DNA from: CAWABB01 sp963701735
GTDB taxonomy: Bacteria > Bacteroidota > Ignavibacteria > UBA10030 > UBA6906
DNA: 64,000 bases
Direction: 5' to 3'
Assembly: GCA_963701735.1 (NCBI GenBank)
Contig: CAVPBI010000019.1
Coordinates: 62,001 to 126,000 of the forward strand
Shown one piece after another: positions 31,683-39,680 of the stretch (within the stretch, counting starts at the first letter, position 1; each line of letters starts with the position of its first letter). The position numbers and the translations under genes are program-made. The notes under the pieces are model-generated. The model worked only from the letters and a program-made list of their open reading frames with translations. It was not told the DNA's origin and did no database searches.

Positions 31683-32966
31683 ATGGCAAGCGCCGCGACA
31701 TCCCGCCGTCAGTTCCTCGGCTCCCTCTCGGGAGGGTTGGCGGGGAGCCTGATACTCCGTCACGCCGGAGAGGCCGCACCGCTCCCGTCTCGGGAGCTGA
31801 CGCCCGCAGCTGCGGGGCCGAACGACGAACAATACTGGGGCATGGTCCGCACACAATTCCCGCTGCGTGCGGAGCCCGTCTACCTGAACAACGGCACGAT
31901 GGGGCCGTCACCGTATCCCGTGCTTGATGCCGTGCGCGCCGAGATGGAAGACATCGATCGCGCGGGGCGGTACGGCGGATGGGACGTGGCGCGTCCGGTC
32001 GTGGCTTCCTTCATCAACGCCGCGCCGGAAGAGATCTCCCTGACCCACAACGTGACGGAAGGGATCAGCGTTGTGGCCTGCGGGATCCCGCTGAAGCAGG
32101 GAGATGAGGTTGTCCTGACAGACCACGAGCATGTGGGCAACGCGCTTCCGTGGCTCGCGCGCGCCCGCCGGGACGGCATCGTCATCAAGACCTTCTCGCC
32201 TGCGCCGACTGCCGCGGGGACGCTGGAGCGCATCTCCGGCCTCCTGACGGACCGGACACGCGCGATCGCGGTTCCCCACATCACGTGCACGACAGGGCAT
32301 GTGCTCCCCGCGAAAGAGATCTGCGCCCTGGGACGGTCGAAGAACATCTACACGATGATCGACGCGGCACATACACCGGGGATGATGCCGCTGGACGTGA
32401 AGGCGATGGGGTGCGACTTCCTGGCGAGCTGCGGCCACAAGTGGATGCTCGGACCGAAAGGGACCGGGTTCCTCTACGTCCGGAAAGAGATGCTCGAGGT
32501 GCTGGAGCCATGCTGGACGGGGGGAGGATCGGATGCGGGGTGGGATGTCAGGAAGGGAACGATGGCGTTCCGGGGTGACGCCCACCGGTTTGACTTCGCG
32601 TCACAGAACGCGGCGCTGTACGTCGGCCTCAACGCGGCGATCGATTTCATCGGCCGCATCGGCATCGACAATATCCGCGCGAGAGACCGCATGCTCGCGG
32701 GACATCTCCGCTCGCGTCTGGAGGAGCTCGGGGACCGCGTCAAGATTCTGACGCCGTCGGAAGAGGGGAGCTTCGGGGCGGTCGTCGCGTTCCAGCTCAG
32801 AAAGACGCCGTACGACGCGCTGTACACGTTCCTGCTCGAGGAGCGGAAGATCACCACAAGGATGGTGCCGGAGAACGGCGTGAACTGCAACAGGATCTCG
32901 ACGCACATCTACAATTCGCGGGCCGAGGTGGATCGGCTGGTTGAAGCCGTCCGCGAAAAGGCCTGA
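31683..32966 (+). CDS. Tat-exported class V aminotransferase
   Basis: 427 residues from ATG 31683 (GGAG seven bases upstream; an ATG at 31677 is too close). The N-terminus has a twin-arginine signal, 'SRRQFLGSLSGGLAGSLIL', so the folded PLP enzyme is exported. Class V fold: 'VYLNNGTMGPSP', 'THNVTEGISVVACG', 'MIDAAHTPGMM' (Asp to pyridine N) and PLP lysine in 'CGHKWMLGPKGTGFLY'. Closest types are isopenicillin-N-epimerase-like or cysteine-desulfurase-like proteins; substrate unknown. It starts 17 nt after the kinase gene and 34 nt before the RidA lipoprotein gene. Confidence 0.88.
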   Translation: MASAATSRRQFLGSLSGGLAGSLILRHAGEAAPLPSRELTPAAAGPNDEQYWGMVRTQFPLRAEPVYLNNGTMGPSPYPVLDAVRAEMEDIDRAGRYGGWDVARPVVASFINAAPEEISLTHNVTEGISVVACGIPLKQGDEVVLTDHEHVGNALPWLARARRDGIVIKTFSPAPTAAGTLERISGLLTDRTRAIAVPHITCTTGHVLPAKEICALGRSKNIYTMIDAAHTPGMMPLDVKAMGCDFLASCGHKWMLGPKGTGFLYVRKEMLEVLEPCWTGGGSDAGWDVRKGTMAFRGDAHRFDFASQNAALYVGLNAAIDFIGRIGIDNIRARDRMLAGHLRSRLEELGDRVKILTPSEEGSFGAVVAFQLRKTPYDALYTFLLEERKITTRMVPENGVNCNRISTHIYNSRAEVDRLVEAVREKA

Positions 32967-33000
32967 GTGCCTCTCCCTCCAAACAGCCGTGAGGTATAGC

Positions 33001-33486
33001 GTGCGTGCGCAAGTGCCGGCTCTCCTGCTCCTCCTCTGCGCGCTTCCGGCGTGCCAGCCCTCGGAGGACGCCATGCGGAAGGCGGTGGCCGAGGAGTTGC
33101 AGCGTCAAACCGGCTCCGCGTGGTTTTCCCCGACGCCCGTGATCGGGCCCTATACGCCCGCCGTTCGCGCCGGCCGTCTTCTGTTCATCTCCGGGCAGAT
33201 CGCCCTGGACCCGGAGACAGGCACACTCCGGAACGACGACATTGAAACCGAAACCCGGCAGGTCCTGGACAACATCGGACGCATTCTCCGGGCCTCCGGC
33301 TACGATTCGAGCGAGGTCGTGAGCGCGGTTGTCTATTTGACGGACATGGGTAACTATGCGAAGATGAATCTCGTCTATGGAGGGTACTTCCTCGAGGGGA
33401 AGTATCCGGCGAGAACCGCCGTACAGGTGGCAGCTCTGCCGAAAGGTGCACACGTGGAGATTGCAGTCGTTGCGTACAAACAATAA
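33001..33486 (+). CDS. RidA-family lipoprotein
   Basis: 161 residues from GTG 33001 (GAGG six bases upstream). Signal 'VRAQVPALLLLLCALPAC' with lipobox LPAC, then a full RidA domain: 'GPYTPAVRAGRLLFISGQIA', the arginine in 'GKYPARTAVQV' and 'VEIAVVAYK'. RidA proteins hydrolyse reactive enamines/imines made by PLP enzymes. Location next to an exported PLP aminotransferase suggests the pair works outside the cytoplasm, an unusual site for RidA. The pairing is inference. Confidence 0.82.
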   Translation: MRAQVPALLLLLCALPACQPSEDAMRKAVAEELQRQTGSAWFSPTPVIGPYTPAVRAGRLLFISGQIALDPETGTLRNDDIETETRQVLDNIGRILRASGYDSSEVVSAVVYLTDMGNYAKMNLVYGGYFLEGKYPARTAVQVAALPKGAHVEIAVVAYKQ

Positions 33487-33487
33487 G

Positions 33488-34714
33488 GTGGAGAGGCTTG
33501 GGGCCGGGTTGAGCGCTTTGATGGCCCTGTGCTTGCCCTGGACTGCGGCGGCGTTCGGCCAGGACCAGGCTGCAGCCCGCAGAGCGGAAGCGCACGCGCT
33601 GGCGCGGGAGCTCCTGATCGTTGATACACACGTCGATGCGCCGTACCGCCTCCTGGAAGGGCGCGAGGATCTTTCCCGGCGCACCGCCAAAGGGCAGTTC
33701 GACTACACGCGTGCCCGCGAGGGCGGCCTGGACCTCCCGTTCATGTCCATCTATACGTCGTCCTCCCTGGAGGGGACCGGGAAGGCCAAGACGAAAGCGG
33801 AACAGCTGATCGCCGTCGTCGAGACTCTGGCGGCCACGTATCCTGAGAAGTTCGTCATCGTCCGCTCCGTGGCTGACGTGGAGCGGGAGCAGTCGGGCGG
33901 CAGGGTCATGCTCGCCATGGGGATGGAGAACGGATCGCCCATCGAGGGTTCGCTCGAGAATCTCCGCGCGTTCTACAGGCGTGGCATCAGGTACCTCGGG
34001 CTCGCGCATGCGAAGAACAACCACCTCTCCGACGCGTCGTACGACAAGAAGCGGCGCTGGAACGGCCTGAGTCCGTTCGGCAAGACAGTGGTGAAAGAGA
34101 TGAACCGCCTGGGTATCATGGTCGACGTCTCCCATCTCACCGACGACGCGGTCGATCAGGTCCTGGCGATTTCGACCGCGCCGGTGATCGCGTCGCACTC
34201 TTCGTGCAGGCATTTCACGCCCGGATTCGAGCGCAACCTGGACGATGAGAGGATCAGGAAGATTGGCGCGGGGGGCGGCGTCATTCAGATCAACTTCGGG
34301 TCGGAGTTTCTGACGGACTCCGCGTACAGCTACGATGCCAGGAAGAAGCGTGCCGTGGAAGAGCACGCTCAGGCCATGGGGTGGGGGAAGGAGAGTCGGC
34401 GGACCAGGGAGTACGCAAAAGAATACACGCGCGCCTATCCGTTCCCGTACGCAACGGTTGCCGATGTTGTCGACCACGTCGATCATGTCATCGCGATTGC
34501 AGGCGAGGACCATGTCGGGCTGGGGTCGGACTTCGACGGCGTCGGGGATTCACTCCCGATCGGGCTGAAGGATGTCTCGATGTATCCCTCTCTCATCGAG
34601 GAAATGCTCACGCGCGGATACACTCGCGAGAGGATTGCCGGGATCTGCGGCGGAAACCTGATGCGCGTGTGGGCTGCGGTGGAAACAGTTGCCAGAAACG
34701 GGGGAGCACGCTAA
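33488..34714 (+). CDS. Secreted membrane dipeptidase (M19)
   Basis: 408 residues from GTG 33488, with signal peptide 'GLSALMALCLPWTAAAFG'. Renal-dipeptidase fold: zinc ligands HVD ('VDTHVDAPYRLLEG'), Glu in 'AMGMENGSPIEG', two His in 'PVIASHSSCRHFTP' and the Asp in 'LGSDFDGVGD'. It cleaves dipeptides, including D-Ala-containing or beta-lactam-like ones, in the periplasm. TTG starts further upstream inside ridA are possible. Its TAA overlaps the hutU ATG by one base. Together with the aminopeptidase at 16.6 kb it points to peptide scavenging. Confidence 0.9.
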   Translation: MERLGAGLSALMALCLPWTAAAFGQDQAAARRAEAHALARELLIVDTHVDAPYRLLEGREDLSRRTAKGQFDYTRAREGGLDLPFMSIYTSSSLEGTGKAKTKAEQLIAVVETLAATYPEKFVIVRSVADVEREQSGGRVMLAMGMENGSPIEGSLENLRAFYRRGIRYLGLAHAKNNHLSDASYDKKRRWNGLSPFGKTVVKEMNRLGIMVDVSHLTDDAVDQVLAISTAPVIASHSSCRHFTPGFERNLDDERIRKIGAGGGVIQINFGSEFLTDSAYSYDARKKRAVEEHAQAMGWGKESRRTREYAKEYTRAYPFPYATVADVVDHVDHVIAIAGEDHVGLGSDFDGVGDSLPIGLKDVSMYPSLIEEMLTRGYTRERIAGICGGNLMRVWAAVETVARNGGAR

Positions 34715-36375
34715 TGAGTCCCATGACGGAAACGGTGCGAGCCCCGCGAGGGACGACGCTGAGCTGCAAGGGGTGGCAGCAGGAGGCTGCCCTCCGGATG
34801 CTCATGAACAACCTGGACCCCGAGGTCGCCGAACGGCCCGAGGATCTGGTGGTGTACGGCGGCACCGGGAAGGCAGCCCGCAACATGGAGTGCTTCCATG
34901 CCATCGTGCGATCGCTGCGCTCACTGGAGAACGACGAAACACTGCTCGTACAGTCGGGCAAGCCGGTGGGCATCTTCCGGACGCACGAGAACGCGCCGCG
35001 CGTGTTGATCTCGAACTCGATGCTCGTCCCGCGATGGGCGACATGGGACGAATTCCGCCGCCTGGAAGCGCTGGGGCTCACGATGTACGGCCAGATGACG
35101 GCGGGCAGCTGGATATACATCGGCACCCAGGGGATCCTGCAGGGGACCTACGAGACTTTTGCCTCATGTGCCGATCAGCACTTCGGCGGAACGCTGGCAG
35201 GGCGGCTGCTTGTCACGGCGGGGCTGGGCGGCATGGGCGGTGCCCAGCCGCTTGCAGCAACCATGAACGGTGCGGCCTGCCTTGCGGTGGAAGTCGACCG
35301 CGCGCGGATCGAGAAGCGGTTGCGGACCGGCTACGTTGATGAGATGGCCGAAACGCTTGACGAAGCCCTGCTGGTCCTGCAAACGGCGCGCGAGCTGAAA
35401 GAGCCGAAGTCGGTCGCCCTCCTCGGCAACGCGGCCGAGGTCCTCCCGGAGTTGCTGGCGCGGAACATCAAGGTGGATGTCCTGACCGATCAGACCTCCG
35501 CGCACGACACGCTGAACGGCTATGTCCCGGCGCATATGGAGTACGAAGAGGCGCTGCGTCTCCGCGCGCGCGACCCGGCGCAGTACATCCAGCGGGCAAG
35601 GCAATCGATCGTCGAGCAGGTCCAGGCGATGCTGGGATTGATGCGCAGGGGGACCGTGACGTTCGATTACGGCAACAATATTCGCGGCGTGGCGCTGGAC
35701 GCAGGCCTCGGGAACGCGTTCGATATCCCCGGATTCGTTCCCGAGTATATCCGCCCGTTGTTCTGTGACGGCAAAGGGCCGTTCCGCTGGGCGGCGCTCT
35801 CCGGCGATCCGGACGACATTCGCCGGACCGACCGCGCCGTCCTTGAGACGTTCCCCGAGAACCGCCCCCTGGCGCGATGGATCACCACGGCAGGCGAGCA
35901 GGTGCATTTCCAGGGTCTGCCTGCGCGCATCTGCTGGCTCGGCTACGGCGAGCGGGCGACAATGGGGAAGATATTCAACGACCTGGTTGCGCGCGGCGAG
36001 GTGAGCGCTCCGATCGTGATCGGAAGAGACCACCTTGACTGCGGCTCTGTGGCCTCCCCCAACCGGGAAACCGAGAAGATGATTGACGGGAGCGATGCGA
36101 TCGCCGATTGGCCCATCCTCAACGCGCTGCTGAACGCCGTGGGTGGGGCGAGCTGGGTCAGCGTCCATCATGGCGGAGGCGTCGGCATCGGGCTGTCCCT
36201 GCACGCGGGCATGGTTGTCGTGGCCGACGGCACGCCGGGAGCCGCCGAGCGGCTCCAGCGGGTGCTGACATACGATCCGGGAATGGGCATCGTCCGCCAC
36301 GCCGATGCCGGCTACGAGCGGGCCATCGACAACGCCAGGCGCTGGGGCGTGGCCATCCCGATGCTCAAGGACTGA
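34714..36375 (+). CDS. hutU: Urocanate hydratase
   Basis: 553 residues, standard length for urocanase. It converts urocanate to 4-imidazolone-5-propionate using tightly bound NAD+. Visible: 'LVVYGGTGKAARNMECFHAI', 'SWIYIGTQGILQGTYETF', 'LGGMGGAQPLAATMNGA' (nucleotide-binding loop), the conserved Cys in 'PARICWLGYGER' and 'RDHLDCGSVASPNRETE'. Ribosome-binding site GGGGGAG. hutI, ftcD and fchA follow 3-5 kb later on the same strand; hutH is absent from the window. Confidence 0.95.
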   Translation: MSPMTETVRAPRGTTLSCKGWQQEAALRMLMNNLDPEVAERPEDLVVYGGTGKAARNMECFHAIVRSLRSLENDETLLVQSGKPVGIFRTHENAPRVLISNSMLVPRWATWDEFRRLEALGLTMYGQMTAGSWIYIGTQGILQGTYETFASCADQHFGGTLAGRLLVTAGLGGMGGAQPLAATMNGAACLAVEVDRARIEKRLRTGYVDEMAETLDEALLVLQTARELKEPKSVALLGNAAEVLPELLARNIKVDVLTDQTSAHDTLNGYVPAHMEYEEALRLRARDPAQYIQRARQSIVEQVQAMLGLMRRGTVTFDYGNNIRGVALDAGLGNAFDIPGFVPEYIRPLFCDGKGPFRWAALSGDPDDIRRTDRAVLETFPENRPLARWITTAGEQVHFQGLPARICWLGYGERATMGKIFNDLVARGEVSAPIVIGRDHLDCGSVASPNRETEKMIDGSDAIADWPILNALLNAVGGASWVSVHHGGGVGIGLSLHAGMVVVADGTPGAAERLQRVLTYDPGMGIVRHADAGYERAIDNARRWGVAIPMLKD

Positions 36376-36416
36376 ACACACGTACGCCCATTATCCATTC
36401 TGCGAGGAGAACGACT

Positions 36417-36809
36417 ATGCACGGTTTCGGACACGTCAGCATCCCGACGACCAACGTCAAGAAGTCGAAGAAGTTTTTCGGCGGAGTCTTCGGCTGGACA
36501 TTCAGGGAAGGGGAGGGGATCAAATACACGCTCTTCCACGCCGGGACGCGCCCCAACGGCGGCTTCTATCCCGTGAAGAAGATGCCGAAGAAAGGGCAGG
36601 TGAATGTCTTCATCGAGGTGGAGGATATCGACGCGAAGCTGAAAGAGATCAAGAAGGCGAAGGGAAAGGTGCTGGTGAAGAAGACCAAGAGCGGCGGCAT
36701 GGGATGGTTCGCCCAGTTCGCCACTCCCGACGGGTGTATGCTCTCGCTCTGGCAGGCGGCGCCTCACGAGCAGGCACCGACCGAAAAGCCGGCGCCGGCA
36801 GCATCCTGA
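36417..36809 (+). CDS. VOC-superfamily protein
   Basis: 130 residues, one betaalphabetabetabeta unit pair: 'GFGHVSIPTTNVKKSKKFFG' with 'VFGWTFREGEGIKYTLFH', and 'VNVFIEVEDIDAKLKEIKK' with 'FAQFATPDGCMLSLWQ'. This is the short glyoxalase/bleomycin-resistance-like type usually called 'glyoxalase/VOC family'; only one His/Glu pair of possible metal ligands is seen, so enzymatic activity is unclear. GAGGAG precedes the ATG. Probable cytosolic small-molecule binder. Confidence 0.82.
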   Translation: MHGFGHVSIPTTNVKKSKKFFGGVFGWTFREGEGIKYTLFHAGTRPNGGFYPVKKMPKKGQVNVFIEVEDIDAKLKEIKKAKGKVLVKKTKSGGMGWFAQFATPDGCMLSLWQAAPHEQAPTEKPAPAAS

Positions 36810-36818
36810 AGTCGCGCG

Positions 36819-37028
36819 ATGTCAGCCACGGGGAGCGGTCCGTTGCAGCGTGCCGGCCTCTGCGCGACATGCCGGCACGCTGACATCGTCAGCTCCTCGC
36901 GGGGAAGCGCGTTTCTCCTCTGCCTGCTTTCCCGCGCCGACCCGTCGTTCGCCCGGTACCCCCGCCTGCCCGTGCACAGGTGTGAGGGGTTTGTCCACCG
37001 TTCGTCATCGCCGCATGATGTGACATGA
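36819..37028 (+). CDS. Small cysteine-rich conserved protein (69 aa)
   Basis: The frame has a recognisable conserved core: 'LCATCRHADIVSSSRGSAFL' then 'LCLLSRADPSFARYPRLPV' and 'HRCEGF'. I recall this C-x2-C-R-H ... C ... P-R-Y-P-x-L-P-V-x-x-C-x-G layout from short hypothetical proteins in several phyla; four Cys could bind zinc. It starts 9 nt after the VOC stop, with a poor ribosome-binding site, so it may be coupled to it. A 12-bp inverted repeat lies inside its first third. No function known. Confidence 0.6.
   Translation: MSATGSGPLQRAGLCATCRHADIVSSSRGSAFLLCLLSRADPSFARYPRLPVHRCEGFVHRSSSPHDVT
36846..36882. repeat. Perfect 12-bp inverted repeat inside the small Cys gene
   Basis: CAGCGTGCCGGC, 13-nt loop, GCCGGCACGCTG. 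Stable hairpin in mRNA of either strand; could be a terminator for the hutU-VOC transcript or an in-gene regulatory structure. No U-tract. Confidence 0.55.
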
Positions 37029-37037
37029 GACAGTTCC

Positions 37038-38408
37038 ATGGCTAAGGTCAACGCCGACGAGGCGCGCAAAGCGATCGAGAAAGAGATCCGGTCATTTATC
37101 TCACCGTTCCGCGAGGTCGGTGAGGAGATGAAACAGGCGCGCGCTGCCGGAGGGCCCAGCGCCCCGGTGAAGCATGCGATGCGGCTCCCCCTTGTGGATC
37201 CCATCCGTTTCAGGCGGATCCTCGTCAGCTTGCTGAAGTTGCTGGTTGTCCTCGAGCTTGTCGGGGCCTTTGCCGAGGGGCTTTCGACGCAGCGCTGGGA
37301 ACGGTTCGGCATTGACCTCGTGGTCGCGGGCACACTCTGGGTTCTCTGGGGCCGCATCACCGCCCTCGTCCGCGAGCAGAAGCGCTCGGCGCGCGCGAAG
37401 ATCGAAGCGGGTGGGGATACGCTCTCCTTCTGGAACGCCGTGGTCTTCTCGATCCTCTGGACCGACGAGATTTACCAGGACATTCCGGCGGATCACCGGC
37501 GCCTTGTCGTCATCTCGTATTCGATGATTGCCCTGGGCCTGGTCGTGGCATTCCTCAACATTGGCGTCGGCCTCATGTCGCTGGTCGTTTCCGGCGCGCT
37601 GGTGCTCGGCGCGGTCAACCTTGTTGCGTGGCTTGTCTCGGTCGAGCGTGGCGAGAAGGAGGCGCTCAAGACTGAGATGCGCCTGGCCCGCGAGGTCCAG
37701 ATGTCGCTCATGCCGACCAGCGATCCCGATGCCCCCGGCCTCGAGGTGGCGGGAGTCTCCATGCCGGCGATGGAAGTGGGGGGGGATCTCTTCGACTACT
37801 GCAGGCTGGGCGACCCGCCCGGGCCGTTCGCGGTGGCGGTCGTGGATGTCTCCGGAAAGGGCATGCACGCCGCAATGTCCGGCGTCTTCACCAGCGGTGC
37901 GTTCGCCACCGAAGCCCGCCAGTCGGTGTCGCCGGCACATATTATGTCCCGTCTGAACCGCTCGGTGCACGTGCACACGCGCAAGGGGCATTTTGTCGCG
38001 TTTCTTCTCGCAACCTACGATCCCCCCACCCGCACGCTGACGTTCGCGAACGCCGGGCAATCGAAGCCGCTGCTGTACACCGACGGCCGGTGTGAATGGC
38101 TGGACCCTGCAGGTGACCGGTTCCCGCTCGGCCTTCAACCGGACAGCACCTACGGCGATCGCTCTGTCCTCCTCAAGCCTGGTGACCTCGTTGTCTTCTG
38201 CACCGACGGGTGTGCCGACGCCATGAACGGCGTCCGTGAGATGTACGGTGCGGAGCGGATCGAGCGCCTTATTGCCCGCGAAGCTCCCGCCGGACCCGCC
38301 GCACGGGCGCTGGTGGATCGACTCCTGGCTGATATTCGCGCCTTCATGGGCGATGCCACACAGCACGACGACATGACGATCGTCGTCCTGAAGCCCCGCC
38401 TTTCATGA
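37038..38408 (+). CDS. Membrane-anchored PP2C-type (RsbU/SpoIIE) phosphatase
   Basis: 456 residues. Two membrane regions (about 60-80 and 88-108, then 150-190), followed by the linker 'TEMRLAREVQMSLMP' and a SpoIIE/RsbU phosphatase domain with metal-binding Asp in 'AMEVGGDLFDY', 'AVVDVSGKGMHAAM', 'FANAGQSKPLLY' and 'QHDDMTIVVLK'. Such enzymes dephosphorylate anti-anti-sigma factors in partner-switching pathways. No cognate RsbW/RsbV is in the window. Its stop overlaps the start of the next gene (ATGA), tying it to a secreted peptidase. Confidence 0.9.
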   Translation: MAKVNADEARKAIEKEIRSFISPFREVGEEMKQARAAGGPSAPVKHAMRLPLVDPIRFRRILVSLLKLLVVLELVGAFAEGLSTQRWERFGIDLVVAGTLWVLWGRITALVREQKRSARAKIEAGGDTLSFWNAVVFSILWTDEIYQDIPADHRRLVVISYSMIALGLVVAFLNIGVGLMSLVVSGALVLGAVNLVAWLVSVERGEKEALKTEMRLAREVQMSLMPTSDPDAPGLEVAGVSMPAMEVGGDLFDYCRLGDPPGPFAVAVVDVSGKGMHAAMSGVFTSGAFATEARQSVSPAHIMSRLNRSVHVHTRKGHFVAFLLATYDPPTRTLTFANAGQSKPLLYTDGRCEWLDPAGDRFPLGLQPDSTYGDRSVLLKPGDLVVFCTDGCADAMNGVREMYGAERIERLIAREAPAGPAARALVDRLLADIRAFMGDATQHDDMTIVVLKPRLS

Positions 38409-39526
38409 TCCGACGGCTCCACGGGTTGGCCCTGGCGTGTGCATTTCTCGGCGCCGTCGCCATCGCCCAGGAGTACGGTGATTTCGATCTCCGGCTCGAC
38501 GTGAATGTCGCATCGGCGGACGCATCGATCGAGCTGATGCGCGGCCTTGCGGGCAGCCCCACACGCATTGCTGAAATGCCGGGAAGCCGTCTGGCGCTCT
38601 CCACCACCTCCACGCTCGCTCAACAGCCACTCACGCTCACAGACCTGGAGCGGGCTCTCGAGGCGGCCAAGTTCAACCAGTCGCTTGGAGACGACATCTT
38701 CCGCCTCGCAGAGGCGAAGGAAAACGTCGCGGCGATGAGCGATCTCCTCGCCGAGCTCCGCCGGCGCAACTTTGCGCAGCGGGTTGTGACCACCGTGGCG
38801 CAGATCTTTCCGGCGGGCGTGCGCGTCAACACCACCGTGCCCGTGTACGTCGTCGCCTTCGGCTACCAGACTGTCGATGCCTATGTGCGCCGCGTGGTCT
38901 GGCGTGGCAACGTGCCGGCGTTCGTCGGCGAAGGGGAGGGAGAGGTGACGATTATCGTCAATCTCTCCAAGGCGATCTCGTACGGCCGCTCGACGGATGA
39001 GCGATTCGTCGGACTGTTGACGGTCGTCGCTCATGAAGTCTTTCACGCGGCGTTCGGGGTGTTCAAGGACGGCTCCCCCGGATGGCGCGAGTACTACGCA
39101 ACCAACCAATCGTATTTCGATCAGCTTGTCGACCTGAGTCAGAACGAGGGCGTTGCGTATTACCTTACGATGATTCAGAGGACCGGCGGACGGTTCTCCG
39201 CGGAGGGGGAGCGGAGCATCAGGGCGGCCTTCGAGGAGTTCAATCGGAACGCGGAAGAGCTGTTGAATCCCAGCATCGACCGACGCCGTGCGTGGGATAT
39301 CATCCGCCTCTCCAACTCCTCGTCTTTCTGGACCAACTACGGCGCGCTTGCGGGGATGGTCGTCGCGCGTCAGATTGATCAGACCCTCGGTCGTGCAGCT
39401 CTTTCGGAGACGTTGATCACCGGGCCGAACGCGTTCTTCAACAAGTACGTCGACCTCATGCAGCGGGACGGGTCATTACCGCAGCTTTCCCCCCGGATAC
39501 TTCAGGCACTCGGGCGAAGATATTGA
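38405..39526 (+). CDS. Secreted putative zinc peptidase (DUF5700-like)
   Basis: 373 residues with signal peptide 'LHGLALACAFLGAVAIA'. A gluzincin-like HExxH is present in 'VVAHEVFHAAFGVF' and a later Glu in 'LSQNEGVAYYLTM' could be the third ligand, the arrangement of DUF5700/DUF2268-type putative peptidases. Translationally coupled to the PP2C phosphatase gene. Substrate unknown. No lipobox and no C-terminal sorting signal. Assignment to DUF5700 is from memory of motif layout, so treat the family name as tentative. Confidence 0.65.
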   Translation: MIRRLHGLALACAFLGAVAIAQEYGDFDLRLDVNVASADASIELMRGLAGSPTRIAEMPGSRLALSTTSTLAQQPLTLTDLERALEAAKFNQSLGDDIFRLAEAKENVAAMSDLLAELRRRNFAQRVVTTVAQIFPAGVRVNTTVPVYVVAFGYQTVDAYVRRVVWRGNVPAFVGEGEGEVTIIVNLSKAISYGRSTDERFVGLLTVVAHEVFHAAFGVFKDGSPGWREYYATNQSYFDQLVDLSQNEGVAYYLTMIQRTGGRFSAEGERSIRAAFEEFNRNAEELLNPSIDRRRAWDIIRLSNSSSFWTNYGALAGMVVARQIDQTLGRAALSETLITGPNAFFNKYVDLMQRDGSLPQLSPRILQALGRRY

Positions 39527-39539
39527 GCGGTTCCGCCGC

Positions 39540-39568
39540 TTGCTGTTCCTGAGGGCTTTTCGTATCTT
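39540..39568 (+). promoter_or_regulatory. Promoter of hutI-ftcD-fchA
   Basis: TTGCTG, 17-bp spacer, TATCTTTC. Predicted start near 39575, leaving a leader of about 105 nt before the GTG at 39681. Confidence 0.6.
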
Positions 39569-39680
39569 TCCTCAGTTTTTCCAATGTTTTCCGCAGATTT
39601 GTTTTATCCGGGCCTGCAGGCGTGCAGTTCTGTTCCGTCCTCGCTCCCCGCCAGCACGCTCCCGAATTCCCTGGTTCACC

